In this document: piece by piece, positions 48,701 to 61,078 of the stretch
How positions within the stretch are numbered: position 1 is the first letter of the stretch
How the letters are laid out: the number at the start of each line of letters is the position of its first letter
NCBI GenBank assembly: GCA_965649825.1
Contig: OZ287707.1
Coordinates: 124,001 to 188,000 of the forward strand
DNA from: Penicillus capitatus
Taxonomy: Eukaryota > Chlorophyta
DNA: 64,000 nucleotides
Direction: 5' to 3'
Notes under the pieces: generated by a model
What the model was told of the DNA's origin: nothing
The model's database searches: none
Seen by the model: the letters and a program-made list of their open reading frames with translations, nothing else
Program-made: the position numbers and the translations under genes

Positions 48701-49999
48701 GAGTGCTTTGATCCTGGCGGACGTTATCCGAAGGATCATCGCTATTCTGCATAGAGTGGACCTTCACAACCAGAGGCAAGGCTGTTTGTGTGGCGGCGGA
48801 CCTCAGAGTTCATTTCATTGAGTTGACTGTCCTGGTTCAGGAGAGCTGCGTGAGATGGAGGGGGAGAGGTTTCTTGTTGAGCGGCTGAATGGACGGCCAG
48901 TCTTCCAGCCAAGCTCATCATCCTCGTATCAAATTCCCGCCGCATATACTCAATCTGGAATTCCTCGAAGAAAGGCATCCCGTCACCTCCCGCTACAAAT
49001 GGAACATAAGGATCGATATGCGAAAGCCATTTGCTGACTGACCCAAAAGGAAGCGCAGCTCCGTTAGACTCCACCACCACAGTCTCTCCGGTTCCGTCGT
49101 CTTCTCAGACACGGCGTCTAAGATGTCTAAATGAAAACTTGGCACATCCAGATCTTTCGTCCGCGTTTTCGAATCTGCAGGGGAAGCGAGATTGTCCGAT
49201 GCAGGTAAGCTTGTCTGCTTCTTCGCATTGAGCGGCGTTTCTTGAACAGATGCAGGAGCCTGCGTTAACGTTACCTTCACCTCGAATTCTCCTTCAGAAG
49301 ACAACGTCGCCACGCCGTTTTGTACAGCGTCTAATCGGACTCCAGGCCTCAAAGTCAACTACACCACACCACCACGCACGTATGGACGGATAGAACGTGA
49401 AGGATTGCTCTGTACCTTATCGAACAGGTGAAGCATTCGATTGGTGACGGACGATAGCAGACTGTTTGACAGAATGGGGCTCAATGGACGCGGTTCGACG
49501 ATCTCATCCACAACCGAAGGAAAGAAATCCATGTTGCCTGTCATCCACAAGGCGTTCCTGGCAACGGCTCCCAAAAAAGACGTCCACCTTCCACCAAGGT
49601 GTAAAAGCTCGTTAACACATCGAACGGTGGCACATTCCAGAGCTTGATGTCCTCGTTCAGATAGAACATGGCATCCGCGACCACTCTTATATGATTGAGA
49701 CGTGCTGTATTCTCCTCCCCTTCTCTCACGACGTCTACGGCGAGATTTCCAGTGGACACCGTAGATCCATCCAGCATTTTGAGCTTGGCCACTTCTCTGA
49801 AGACAAGGTTGACGTGTTTACGGAGTTCAGTCAGCCTATTAAAGCGCAGAGCTCGTCATTGAAAGAGAGACAGACGCAGGAGGCACATCTGGTCTCCACG
49901 TGAGCACGAGAGCGTTTGATTGGCGTCCCTGATCAGCTCGGCAACTGACATCTTCCGAATCTCGCCGATAGATATGACGCTGCGTTTTTGGCCTTCCAT
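45741..49999 (-). CDS. MED14: MED14-like Mediator tail/backbone subunit
   Basis: Scaffold subunit joining head, middle and tail of Mediator, the RNA polymerase II coactivator. ATG at 49999 gives an N-terminal [22 protein letters not shown], resembling the MED14 opening. [21 protein letters not shown] and the characteristic block [31 protein letters not shown] (49.5-49.75 kb) follow. The latter matches the ADSLFFMHEGLQ..R.P.YDV..A.EVL region of plant MED14. Further left are [56 protein letters not shown], and long unassigned helical/beta stretches to the stop at 45741. About ten overlapping open segments in changing frames indicate many short introns, whose exact boundaries were not resolved. 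The best match is by N-terminal and middle blocks; the C-terminal half is less certain. Confidence 0.65.
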
Positions 50000-50361
50000 T
50001 GCGGTTTTGCGTGTTGTTGACAAACGTTGTGTACGAACACACCTTCAATGGGTTCATGCGATGCGACGTCCGTCGTCTTCTCCAAGGTTTCCCACTATTT
50101 AAGACCCTCGTTGCCGAATTCGCCGTTTTTTGCACATATTGTTTCTTGATTCGCATATCGCAATTATTTGTCTTGTTTATACCTCGGAATTTCTGTGGAG
50201 AAACAGAAGAAGATTCTTTCGCGAGGTAGCGATACGAGCCTCCTCGGTCATTGCACAGTCGTCGCAGGACCCTTTCCATTAAACCAGAGAAACCGACAAA
50301 CGCGACACGAGATCTTGTATTTCGTCGACGCGCTCTTATTACCTCTTTCCTCTAAGCCGTG

Positions 50362-51105
50362 ATGCATCTCCTGAATGCGGTATCCTGTTCGCTTGCTACA
50401 GGAACACCTGCTCTAACCGGCTTCGCTACTTGGAAAGCCAGCGTTGCTTCTATCGAATCATCATGCAGATCGCAGTTCGATAAAGGGCGAGCAGTTCGGT
50501 ACTGCGATGCCTCGCTTGGCCGATTAAGAACGAGAGATCTCTTCTGTAGGTTTGTGGGATTTAACCCGTTAGATCATGGTTTCCGCTCTCTTTTATCGCA
50601 GTCGAAGAACTTGTGGACGATGGTCGTGTCGCTGCCACCCAACACAGAAGTTGTCGTTTCCCCTGAACGTCTGTCTGGTCGCTGGAGAAAAAATGCAAAG
50701 CTCAGCGACGATACCAATACGCTTTACGAATATGCTTGTCTGCCGTGGATGCTCCGAAAAGGAGAGCGTTTCTTGCGCTATCTCGAAATCCAGAGCGACG
50801 CATCGCAGTTTCGAAGAACGATCAACGCTGGAGGTTTCCTCAATGTATCAGAAGTTTACCCCTGGGATGGCAGTTCGACAAGACTGAAGCGCAGAGACAT
50901 GCGCGGCGGGAAGATGCAAGGACACGTCGAACAGACTCCGACTGGAGCGAAGACGACTGTTTCGTGGAGTGATCCACACAGTTTATCTATGGAAGATGAT
51001 TTTTGTTTGTCCGAAGATGGACAGCAACTGACAATCTACACAACAGCCAAACGTCCCAATGGTCACGATCACGTGATGATCAAACAAATCTTTACCAAGA
51101 TATGA
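50362..51105 (+). CDS. Lipocalin-like (calycin) protein
   Basis: Single-exon protein of about 247 aa. Residues 1-90 are variable. From about residue 105 a beta-barrel-like pattern begins with LSGRWRKNAKLSDD (a lipocalin-type G-x-W near the barrel start). It continues with LPWMLRKGERFLRYLEIQ, NVSEVYPWDGSSTRLKRRDMRGGKMQGHVEQT, TVSWSD, and a closing strand pair LTIYTTAKR..MIKQIFTKI. Proteins of this form occur in algae and probably bind a small hydrophobic ligand, but the ligand is unknown. The start was taken at the first ATG; a GTG lies one codon earlier. No signal peptide is obvious. Confidence 0.5.
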   Translation: MHLLNAVSCSLATGTPALTGFATWKASVASIESSCRSQFDKGRAVRYCDASLGRLRTRDLFCRFVGFNPLDHGFRSLLSQSKNLWTMVVSLPPNTEVVVSPERLSGRWRKNAKLSDDTNTLYEYACLPWMLRKGERFLRYLEIQSDASQFRRTINAGGFLNVSEVYPWDGSSTRLKRRDMRGGKMQGHVEQTPTGAKTTVSWSDPHSLSMEDDFCLSEDGQQLTIYTTAKRPNGHDHVMIKQIFTKI

Positions 51106-51697
51106 ATGATGTCTCTCTCCTCCGAATTCTTTTTGTATATATTTATATTACTTGCGGCGGCATGGTCGGATCATATGCTATGGGCTTGTGTAAGCTGTGT
51201 TGTTTGGAAATGCTGATCACGGATGACCATTTGCGGGCGGCGGAGGGAAGTTTACGTAGAATGTTATTACGAGTGGCAGAAGAGAGGTATGTTGGCTGAC
51301 AGATCCGTCAGTTATCTTTCTGTATTTCTGACACGTTTTGGTAAGACGAGGCTATCTTGAAGCACAGCTCGATGAGTAGTAGCTTCATTGCCGCTCCATG
51401 CTTCCGAGAATGGGATATCATTCTTCGTCTTTTCTCAGCTTGTCTCGACAACGCCTGGCGCGATTTTTGGGTCAGAAGAAGCTCGTGACGTGACCTCTTC
51501 CATGAGTAGGTTTTCACATAGCATGAATTGATTCAAAGAAATGACACGTCATCTGAGCAGACGCCCAATGCTCTGACAGCGACAGGTCAGCATCAAACAA
51601 TTTCGTGGTTGATAATCGTCGAAGGGTGGTCGGTTTTCCCGTGTTTGTGTCGTCGGAGATACTACCTTTTCCGCATTCGTGCCTGGAGTCGAGAAAG
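51106..51697. other. Spacer, no gene recognised
   Basis: Short open frames occur on both strands, but none has family similarity or convincing coding character. It separates the lipocalin-like gene from the TENA-fold gene. Confidence 0.4.
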
Positions 51698-52808
51698 ATG
51701 ATGTCGAATGAAATCAACCAGCCCTTAAGGTCGCAATCCTTAGACATTCGAAAAAGAACACGCGCTTGGAAGCTATCTACCTTAATACTCGGAATCATTG
51801 TCGTCGGACTAACGGCCGTCGTTCTCCACGATGCATTTAAAAAAGACGGTGGGTGAACTCTGAAAGTTTTCACTGCCGTTCCGCAAAGTGACGAACTGTT
51901 TGTCGCTTGTACTGAAGATGAGGAAGAGGACGCGCCAGCCGCAATCTCTTCCTCGGACGACGAAGACCATTGGATCTGGTGTCAAGATTTTGATCCGGAC
52001 ACTGCCCCGATGCACGAATATTTGCCGTGCTCAAATCTCGACGTCGTGAAGGAGGCATACAAGACAGCGTTTATGCAAGGCATTAAGAATGGCTCACTGG
52101 ATCCAGTAGCCTATGCAAGTTACGATCTCCAGGATTGGAGTTATCTTGCAAACGCAGCAGCACTGTACGGTGTGGTGTGTGATGAGCACGCATGCAACAA
52201 AGCATTAAAAGAATTTTTCAAAAATGAATCGAGAAGCTATGGGAAACTGGCTGATGGCTACGTTCCACTTTACACCCTCGTTCCTGAGTCCTCGGTCTCC
52301 GACATTGTTTATACGGTGAACGCAACAAAGGTAAAACTCAGGTGAAGTCGTGCACGGGTATAGATTCTTGTCGGTTTTAGGATTACAACACATTCGAAAA
52401 CGAAACGTCGTCGGCGAACGATGCGAGATACACCATTGTCATTATGGCTCCGTGCCTGCAGCTCTGGACAATGTTGGCCAGACAGATGCAGGCGGATGGT
52501 GCGTTTGACAGAGGAATTGGCGAAAAGTGTAGACCGATGTGACTGCTGTAGGTGCTCCATTGAAAGGCAATGCATACCACCAGTGGATCGTGGAGAACGC
52601 CAATTACACTCCGACGGGTCTGAACAAAATACTGGATGCGCAAGAGGGAGATTTTGACAAAGCAACCGCCAGTGAAATATACCGTCAGGGTGCGATGCAC
52701 GAGGTCGCGATGTTCAACTGGGCGACGTCTAAGAATAACGAACGTAACGGGGGAAACAAGTATGGATTTTCGCGAAAGGCGATCCTATATCCACAAAATG
52801 CAGTTTGA
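51698..52808 (+). CDS. TENA/THI-4-fold protein with N-terminal membrane anchor
   Basis: The first exon (51698-51847) encodes a short basic N-terminus and one membrane span, LSTLILGIIVVGLTAVVL, a type II anchor. A 36-nt intron leads to an acidic linker (DEEEDAPAAISSSDDED). The family region begins AYKTAFMQGIKNGSLDPVAYASYDLQDWSYL, like the TenA/Thi-4 opening in which a Tyr/Gln/Asp motif lines the pocket. Then come GYVPLYTLVPES, IVIMAPCLQLWTMLARQM (the conserved Pro-Cys helix) and GAPLKGNAYHQWIVENAN, and finally EIYRQGAMHEVAMFNWA, matching the final TenA helix. TenA proteins hydrolyse aminopyrimidines in thiamin salvage, but membrane-anchored eukaryotic relatives are uncharacterised. Later introns near 52331-52380 and 52489-52550 keep frame. 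The stop is at 52808. Confidence 0.65.
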
Positions 52809-55000
52809 TAATGAATGCTAACATTTATTCTCGGTCATCATGATGTTGTTGTTCTTTCCACTGAAAAAATCGAATGGATTGCAGTGATGGTATCGATACT
52901 CTCTCATCACAGGTGCATCTCTTAATCGGAGAAATTATCCACAGAGTGTGTAAGGAGGATTAATCTTGAGCGACGCATTCTTCATCTGGAACGTGTAGCT
53001 CTTTGTTGCGTCGAGTGCTCGTAAACGAGAAAGAGAAAGGCGCACGCAAGTAAGGAGATTCGAAATCAGATTCTTAACAGCTTTGGCGACGGCATGGACA
53101 TTTCCTGTACTCGATGATGATCTCATCATTTCGCATTGCATCTTTACGTTGTTCTGTCTGGAGTTCGACTCGCGATGTCTTCCGCTGAACAGATTCGATG
53201 GGCCGGTCTTTACAGAACCTTCTGTTTTGGTTCTTTCCTCGTTAACGATCGAAAAGGCACCACGTTCAAGGCTTTTATAAGCTTCCTTTTGATCTTCGCG
53301 TTTCTTTTGCGTCTCGATTCTTGATTGTGGCGTGTAGTATGTTTGTTACGCCGCTCGATCTTTTGATTCATGAGTCGTGTTTTTTCTGTTCCTCATCCGG
53401 TCGGATCTTTGGATGCGGTTTCATACCGTATGCATTACGGTGGTGCGCTGCTTATTCAGTTGGTCAACTTGTCTATCTATTCGATCGATCTTCATTTTGA
53501 CTCTAGATGATTCCACATTCTTCACTGCTCTCTAATCTTATTGCCTTCTTTCGACGTCCAGCGTCTTTTTGCCTTCAGCGTGGAGACAATGCTCTCAGAA
53601 TCGAACAAGGATGCATGGACTAATTCAGATCTAGTGTGATATCCGACAAGAATAGATTGGTGCACAACAGATTACCTTTGTGTGTATTAATTAGGCGCAG
53701 TCTCCTGGAAATGATCAATCTACTATCAGAGTGCATGCAGAACGGCAGTTGGCAGAGAGTCGACAACTTTTGCCCGTTTCTTCAAGAACTGTGAAATGAA
53801 GATTCGTGCACTCCGAAGAAGAAAAGAAAGAAAGGGATGCGAAACAACAAAATACGTCAAGTGTGTTTACTGCTGTACCCATATCTATGCGTAACTTACT
53901 GCAAATGCAAAGAATTGAGAGTCAGATTGCTGGCGGAAGCTAAGGAGAATGCACAAGAATGCATCAGTTGCTAAGAACTGGGCTGATCTGTTTGGAATCG
54001 AGGCTGTTCAGGTATCACAAGCCTAATCCATGCGTATCAAGATTGCACAGAGTGGAGGCATGCAGAATCCCTTGTCCAGCATTAAGCAACAAAAGATACT
54101 TTATCAACAGAGGAATGTGGAATCCAGACATAATCTGATATAGGATTTGAATGCGCTCTACCGGCTTTGTCCTTAGGGAAAACCAGGTAGGTCTTCTAGT
54201 ATGTTGTACCTACTTTGGTGCTACGGGATACATCAAAGATGCTTCGGATGCACAGGGTGTTCTTTGACGACTGTTCTCATCTCCGTTGGTGAACAATGAA
54301 GAAGGCAGTCCAGTTCACGATTGCTCCACAAGAACACCTGGAAGGCTACCTTGCGACGACTCTGATGACACTGGAATCTCTGAGGTGCACAATACCAACA
54401 AAGACACTTCAAACTGCTTCCTTGAGAAGCGGGATTTGACGGACAGCGGATGTGGGAGGCAATACGTATCATCTGCGAAAAGGGTGTACTTCTACAAGGG
54501 AAAGGCTGTGATGATCAATTATGGAGACTGGTTCGTAGCAGTAATATTCAAAGCTGAGACAGAGAAGAATACAAAACCGCCGAGAAACGGATGACACATC
54601 CTTTCAGCCAAATCTCCGTCGACCAAAAGACAATTAAAGTTAGGCAGTGCTAAGGACGGGCTAATTGCTGCACGTATCTCACTAAACGGAATTCGGACAC
54701 TCTGACACATCGTTTGTTCTGAGAGCCGTCCAAGATCGAGATCGGAGAGAAGGATTTCAGACAGCTGATTGACATACTCTCACTATGGGGCATGGTTGTC
54801 CAATGAGGAATTGAGATTTCTCGAGTGTCAAAGGATGCGTTTAAATTGATGATCATCCGAATCTTATTAATCCCTACGCGAACCTCCGGTTCATTATCTC
54901 TATCACGAACTTTGGTGCGAACTTTGTGCGCGGTAAGCAGGTTTCGTTATCGTGCCAAACTAAAACAGACGACGTTCTGTTGTGTAGACTCTGATTAAAC
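52809..55000. other. Gene-poor 2.2-kb interval upstream of NACHT-HEAT gene C
   Basis: No intact gene was found. Around 53.8-54.6 kb short coding-like stretches are broken by stops (for example TIAPQEHLEGYLATTLMTLESL near 54.31-54.38 kb, and a 102-codon frame at 54286-54594) and may be an unrecognised relic. No repeat or RNA gene was seen. Confidence 0.4.
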
Positions 55001-58000
55001 ATGCAAACTCGAGCTGCAGATGAAGGACCCAGTGGCGAAGGGTCATTCGCGTCGAAAATCGACGGTCAACCCGTCACCGAAAATGTAGTAGCCACTGAAG
55101 AACGTTACGACCCGAAACTCCTACGCGCTGTCGTCATGAAACACGATATCGACAGTACCAAGTCGCTGGTCGCGACTTACAACGCGACCACGGATGACGA
55201 TGAACGCGCTGTCCTACTTGGATGGTTGCGTAAGTATCACGAACGAAGCGAAGAATGTCTCAAGCCGAAAGCTGTTCTCGAGTATGTGGAACTGGCCAAC
55301 GTTGGCCCACGCTCCACAAGCGAAAAAGATGTGGTGAAGGATCTAATCCGCGACCTTTCTTCGTGCATCCGCGAAGGAAGCTTCCTACCACCGAATATTG
55401 CCGTTGCCCTTTACAGCGCGCTTGTGCACATCGATTTTTCCGCGTACGACGACGCTGAACAACTGGTCGTCGTGGCGAGAAGACTCTTAGGCAGTCTTAC
55501 TCGAGAACCGAAGCTTACGAAAGACACCTTCGCGGAGCATGAGTTTACCTTTCTTGCCCTCCAGCAGACCTTTTTTCTACTTCGCAAAGCCAATCAGGAC
55601 AAGATCGACGAAGAAGAGAAGCAAGAGTTGCGCAGAACTATCGCAGAGAAAGAGAGAGTTATGAAACTCTCGTGCAAGCACTATCCTGTGAACTTTCATT
55701 TCAAAGCGCTTCGCCAGGCGGCAGAACGCCTCAAAGATGAAGACGCTGCTTCAATTGCCGCACAGACGCATCAATACGTCATGTGTGGATTGTGTGGATT
55801 CATGCACGTCCTACATTTTCTCAGAAATCTGGCAAGGGGCGACATTGATCCGACGGCCCTCGAGGAAGCGTACGAAAGAAATCAAGCTGCCATTGACAGT
55901 ATGGGAGTGGTGAAGAGACCATGGTTTGACACGCTTCGAAGTCTGATGGCGACGAGACTGGAAGCGTCGAGGGACGAAGCGAAGCTTCCGCTTTTCATGT
56001 CCGAATGCGACGCTGCGATGGAATCGCAACAAAGAATGACAGAAGGGGAAGACTTAAAGGCATTGAGATTCGGCATCATTCAAGAGATGAGGATGTCGGC
56101 GATTCGGACTGCTTGCGAAGCTGTGCGTAAAGAGGTCACGACGAAGCTACTGATGCTAGCAACCAATCGTTCAATCTGCGAAGAGTGGTTCGAAGATGAG
56201 GACGTCTTTACAGCGTTCTTGGATGCTCTACACGAAATCCACACAAAGAGTAACGAAAACCAAGAAACGGCCGAAACGTTCCGGCAAATGCAACAGTCTT
56301 TTGAGGGTCGTGCCGCAAGCACGTTGAAAGCGTGGTTAGGTGGTCATGCTATGGAAACCAAGCTTAAAATGCGAGATCAACAAGAGACATGCGCAGAGCA
56401 CAAAAGAGTTTTTGTCGAGATTGGTCGGGAAGTCGGATACGTTCCCCTAAACAAGATTCGGTCTAACATTAAAGATCTGAAAGACAAATACAAGCATGAC
56501 AACTTCGCCAAAGTGAGTCGTCACCTCAATGGTATATCGATTGAATATGATGATGTTTGTTTCTAAGGTGCTTTCCTTGTTTGGAACCGAAGTCAGACAT
56601 CACGTAAAAGAAATGGAGCAACACATCGTCTCGTACGAAGAAACCGTTCAACGGATAACGACCGAAAGAAGAGAAGACCGAGCAGAGGAGGGGGAAGCAG
56701 AAGATTTGTCAACCCGAAAAAAGGATCACCCAAGAGAACACTACGAGCAGAAGAGAAAAGTCACAAAACCCATCTCCTTGGAGGAATTGTTCAAACCAAG
56801 ACGTTTGATACCCGGCGGTTCAGAAAGCGAAGTCAGAAAGGTTCTACTGTATGGAATCCCTGGCTCCGGAAAGACGTGCATCAGCAAGGCCATTGCGCAT
56901 AAGTGGGCATTAGGCGAAATCATGCAAGAGTTCGAAGCAATCTACGTTGTCCCCATCAGACGTATCAACATGGAAAAGTCCAAAGGTCCACAAGGACTAA
57001 CGTTGAAGGACGTGGTTGCACAAATATGCTTCCGTGAGAGAAGCGGTGTCGAATACAAAGATCTCTTGACCCAAGTCGAAGGCGACTTCGATTCTCCCAC
57101 CACGCTGTTGATGTTCGACGGATTAGATGAAGCTGGCGAAGACGCCAAAGAGCTCGTCCACTCAGCGGAGGAGCGTTTGTGCAAGTTGCTGATACTAACA
57201 CGACCGTACAATCTTCAAGGGATACAAACAAAAGTCGACTGCCAGTTCGAGTGCCTTGGATTTAGCGATCAACAGCTTAGAAACTACATACACAGAGAAC
57301 TCCCACAGAACGAAGCGTCGCGAATGGTCCGTTCCTTGCAACAAGATCGAGGGATGTGGGAAACCGCTCACATTCCGGTAACAGCACACATTCTCTGCTC
57401 TTTGTCGAGAGAACATGGAATCACCGTTGAAGATAGAGGAAAGAAAGCGAGCATGTTTCGGATCTACAACGACATGACAAACTTTGTATGGAAGAGGTTC
57501 AAAGAAAAACCCGAAGCGAGAATGGCGAAAAAAGGCACCGTTTTCGAGGATCTTGAAGAGATCGCTTTCGAGGCGCTTCGGAAAGGACAGATTTTAATCG
57601 AAGAACGGACGGTTGAGAGTCATGCAACATCCACAAACACGACCGCAATCTTCAAAAGAAGTGGATTCCTCTTACTCGTTCTTGAGGGACGACAATATCA
57701 GTTTCCCCATCTCACATTTCAAGAGTACTTTGCTGGAAGATTTATTGCCAGAAGCTTAAAGAACAAAGGATCGGATGAGGAAAGACGAGTACTCAAGTTC
57801 ATTCAAGAAGAAAAATACAATCAAAAGAATGCCCTGACACTTTCCTTCGCGATGCACGCTTTAGCACGCAAACGAAGCAAATCTGCGCTGCATGAGATGC
57901 TCTCGATTGTCGACGAAGATCCCGTCGAGGTTTTAGGGATACGGCACTTCTTCTTGAGGATGCGAGTTCTCGAGGCATCCCTAGAGGAGACGGATGAAGA

Positions 58001-60293
58001 CGACTTAAAAGACGTCCTCAACGACGAACAAGCAATCAAGCTCGCTAAAGGCGCTTTCCACCTAATCAAAAGAACGATCGACGACGTTCTCATCCGTCAA
58101 ATCGTGGTTGATGAGCTCCGACAATCGTCTCGCGTTTTAGAACACTTTCCGCATGTTCTCAACGACAGCATTAATGAAACGAAGAAAATGCTAAAATGCT
58201 CGTACAGGTTAACATGGAAGGCAATGGCTAACATTACGGATTCCTTAAAGCTCGCAAAAAACTCTTTGAAGCACAGCCAAGGAGTCACAGAATTCATCTT
58301 GCAACAAGCTAAAAAACCTTCTGAATGGTGCGACACAAAAGAAAGCGTAAAGAGGTTTGAGTTAATCGTAAAGCAAATGCCGCAGCATGCTGGCGAGCTT
58401 CTACCGACATTGGCGAGTTGGTGCGGCGACAAAGACTCTAATGTGCGTGAAATGGCAGTTGACGCCATCAGCGACGCCGTTGCGATGGAGCCGCATCAAG
58501 CCGAGAAGATTTTGCCGACACTGGCCAGGTGGTGCGACGACGAAAACTCCGATGTGCGTCGGTGTGCAATGGAGGCCATTGGTCGCGTGGTCGCGGCGGC
58601 GCCGCTGTATGCCGACGAGTATGTACCGACGCTTTTAAGAGGGTACGGCGATGTAGATTCTGGCGTTCGCTCGGATGCGAAAGAGGCTATCGTCAGTGTC
58701 GTCGAAGCGGCGGTGCACGTCGCCAACGAGGTGCTACCGACGCTGGTAAATTGGTGCAGCGACGAACGATGGGATGTACGTCGGGATACCATAAAGGCAA
58801 TTGGTCGCATCGTCGCAGCGGCGCCGCAGAACGCCGGCGAATATCTGATGAAAATCTCGAAGTGGTGCGACGACGACATCTGGAACGTACGTCGAGCAGC
58901 AATTGAGACGATTGCCCTTGTCGTCGAGGCAGCGCCGCAGCACGTTGACCAGCTTTTGCTGACAGTAAAAAGAAAACGGTGCGACAAGAGCTGGCACGTG
59001 CGTAAGACAGCGATGGAGGCTATCGTCAACATCATTACAGCTGCGCCGCAGTACGCCGGCGAAATGTTGTCGATGCTGACGAGTGGGTGCAGGGACAGAA
59101 ACTCAGATGTGCGTCGAGAAGCAACTGAAGCCATCGCCCTAGTCATCATAGCTGCACCGAAACACGCAGGCGAAGTTCTTCCGACGCTATCCAAATGGAA
59201 CAGTGACGAAGACTTAAACATGTGTCGGAATGCGACGGAGGCAATCGCCCGCATAGTCGAGGCGGTGCCGCAGCACGCCAGCGAGCTACTGCCGACGCTG
59301 GCGGGCAGATGCAAGAACGAAGACTCAGGCGTGCGTCGGTGTGCGATGGATGCCATCGGCCGTGTCGTCGTGGCGGCGCCGCAGCGCGCCAGCGAAGTTC
59401 TGCCGACGCTGACGAAGTGGCGCGTCGACAAAGACCGGGACGTGCGTTATAATGGGATGCAAACCATGGGTCGCGTCGTCGCTGCGGCGCCGCAGCACGC
59501 CAGCGAGCTGTTGCCGTGGCTGGTGGATGGGTGCAGTGACGATGACACAGATGTGCGTCGGTGTGCGATGGAGGCCATGGGTCGCGTCATCGCTGTCGCT
59601 CCGCACCACGCCAGCGAGCTATTGCCGTGGCTGGTGGATGGGTGCAGTGACGATGACACAGATGTGCGTCGGTGTGCGATGGAGGCCATGGGTCGCGTCA
59701 TCGCTCTCGCGCCGCACCACGCCAGCGAGCTGTTGCCGCGGCTGGTGGATGGGTGCAGTGACCTAAAATGGGTCGTGCGTCGGGATACTATCGAGGCAAT
59801 CGGTCACATCGTCGCAGCGGCGCCGCAGCATGCCGGCAAACATCTGCCGATCCTTGTGAAGTATTGCGAGGACGGTGTTCGGAACGTGCGTCGAGCGGCG
59901 ATTGAAACCATCGGTCGCGTCATTGCTGCTGCGCCTCAACACACCGACAAGGTTCTGCTGACGTTGGCGAGGCTGTGCGACGTTGAAGATGAGGACGTGC
60001 GCCACGCTGCAAGAACGACGTTAAAAGACATAAAACCCGAAAAAGCTATACCTAGGTCATCATCGTTTCTTTCTATTTATAAGGGCGGTCTTTCTTTCCT
60101 TTTTGTACAAAACTCATTCACTGTCGATACTTTTCCCGGATCTGAGAAAGCTCTTCTTGTGTTTCATGCGACTTTTTCGCGAGTAATAAGATGTTGGAGT
60201 AAGGATGATATTTGTACGTTTGTTGGTTCTTTGATGCGGGAGTTTGACGAGAAGTATCCTGGATTGCTTGAGCATCTTAATGCGAAAGAGTAG
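55001..60293 (+). CDS. NACHT-HEAT protein C (STAND NTPase, NLR-like)
   Basis: Third paralogue, on the opposite strand 19 kb from B. Exon 1 is 55001-56512 (504 aa), the intron 56513-56567 (55 nt), and exon 2 56568-60293, about 1745 aa in total. Starts and intron site match A and B exactly (MQTRA start; DNFAK | VLSLF). It has the N-terminal helical domain (SLVATYNATTDDDERAVLLGWLRKY, HYPVNFHFKALRQAAERL). NACHT follows with GIPGSGKTC (Walker A), LLMFDGLDEAGED (Walker B) and FPHLTFQEYFAGRFIARSL. About 15 HEAT repeats of 37 residues come next (58.38-60.03 kb), including three nearly identical copies of ELLPWLVDGCSDDDTDVRR at 59500-59760. The tail (FLFVQNSFTVDTF..FHATFSRVIRCW..YPGLLEHLNAKE) ends it. 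It is more diverged from A and B than those are from each other. Confidence 0.88.
59500..59760 (+). repeat. Near-identical 111-bp HEAT units in NACHT-HEAT gene C
   Basis: Units starting at about 59500 and 59611 are virtually identical and a third, at about 59722, begins the same before diverging. They encode ASELLPWLVDGCSDDDTDVR repeats. Homogenisation here is independent of that in gene B, because the repeat sequence differs. Confidence 0.85.
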
Positions 60294-60373
60294 TCTGCAA
60301 GTAGATGTTTCTTTCTCAGTTCGTGAAAGTTAACTTATAACTACGATTTGATATTTTAGCTCTTGGATCGATC

Positions 60374-60382
60374 TATTTAAAA
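60374..60382 (+). promoter_or_regulatory. TATA-like element TATTTAAAA
   Basis: Located 48 bp before the ATG of the small unknown gene at 60431. It has the same sequence as the element at 5877. Confidence 0.35.
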
Positions 60383-60430
60383 CCCGCACCTGGCAAACAT
60401 CAACCTATTGATTCTCTTCAGGCCAAGTCG

Positions 60431-61078
60431 ATGAATTCAATAAAGCTTTTGTTGTTGCCTCATCATCCCGAAAATCAAGTCAAAGTTAACGGCTTACTTT
60501 GCGACTCGTGTCATGGGCGTGTACGGCACTCAACGGAACAAATTTGTCAATTTAAAGAGACATTCTCGACTTCTGCGACTTCTTCGAGCACTCTTAAGTG
60601 AATGATAGGTTTCGCTGCCTTAAAGTGTCGACTTCAGCACAGCCGTCGACATAGGTTTCGATTGTTTTCCATATGGCTCCCCACCCATTGCCGTTTATAC
60701 GTTGCATTGTTTTGCAGGTACAGAAATGACCTTCATGAAGTTTTGTTAACAAACGACACAAATCATCTTGCAGAGCTCTCAGATGAGACAGTCTTGACAA
60801 AAAGTCAAGATCATGTTGCTTCGACCATCGACAAACCAATCATCTGGACAAAACTCAAAAAGCTGTGCAAGGCGTCCATATACGAACTGACTGCAGTTTT
60901 CTGGGTTGTCCAGATTGAAAATCGAGTAGTTACTGTGTTGTCAAGCGGGCACAGTGCGCAGAGAAGGGCGAACACGGGAACGCAAAATCAACAATCAAAT
61001 GTACGGCGACGACATTCTTTTTATCATGTCAGCTATCACGTCAAACAGTACGTCCGTTCCCAACAGTGTAGACAGTAA
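60431..61078 (+). CDS. Hypothetical two-exon protein
   Basis: ATG at 60431 opens a 167-bp exon (residues include LLLLPHHPENQ and CDSCHGRVRHSTEQIC). A donor at 60598 and an acceptor TTTTGCAG at 60717 join it in frame to a second open exon, 60718-61078 (RNDLHEVLLTNDTNHLAELSDETVL, KLKKLCKASIYELTAVFWVVQIENRVV). The total is about 175 aa. The 120-nt intron is longer than others here. A TATA-like box lies just upstream. No family was recognised, and the low-complexity basic C-terminus may be out of frame if another intron exists. Confidence 0.4.
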
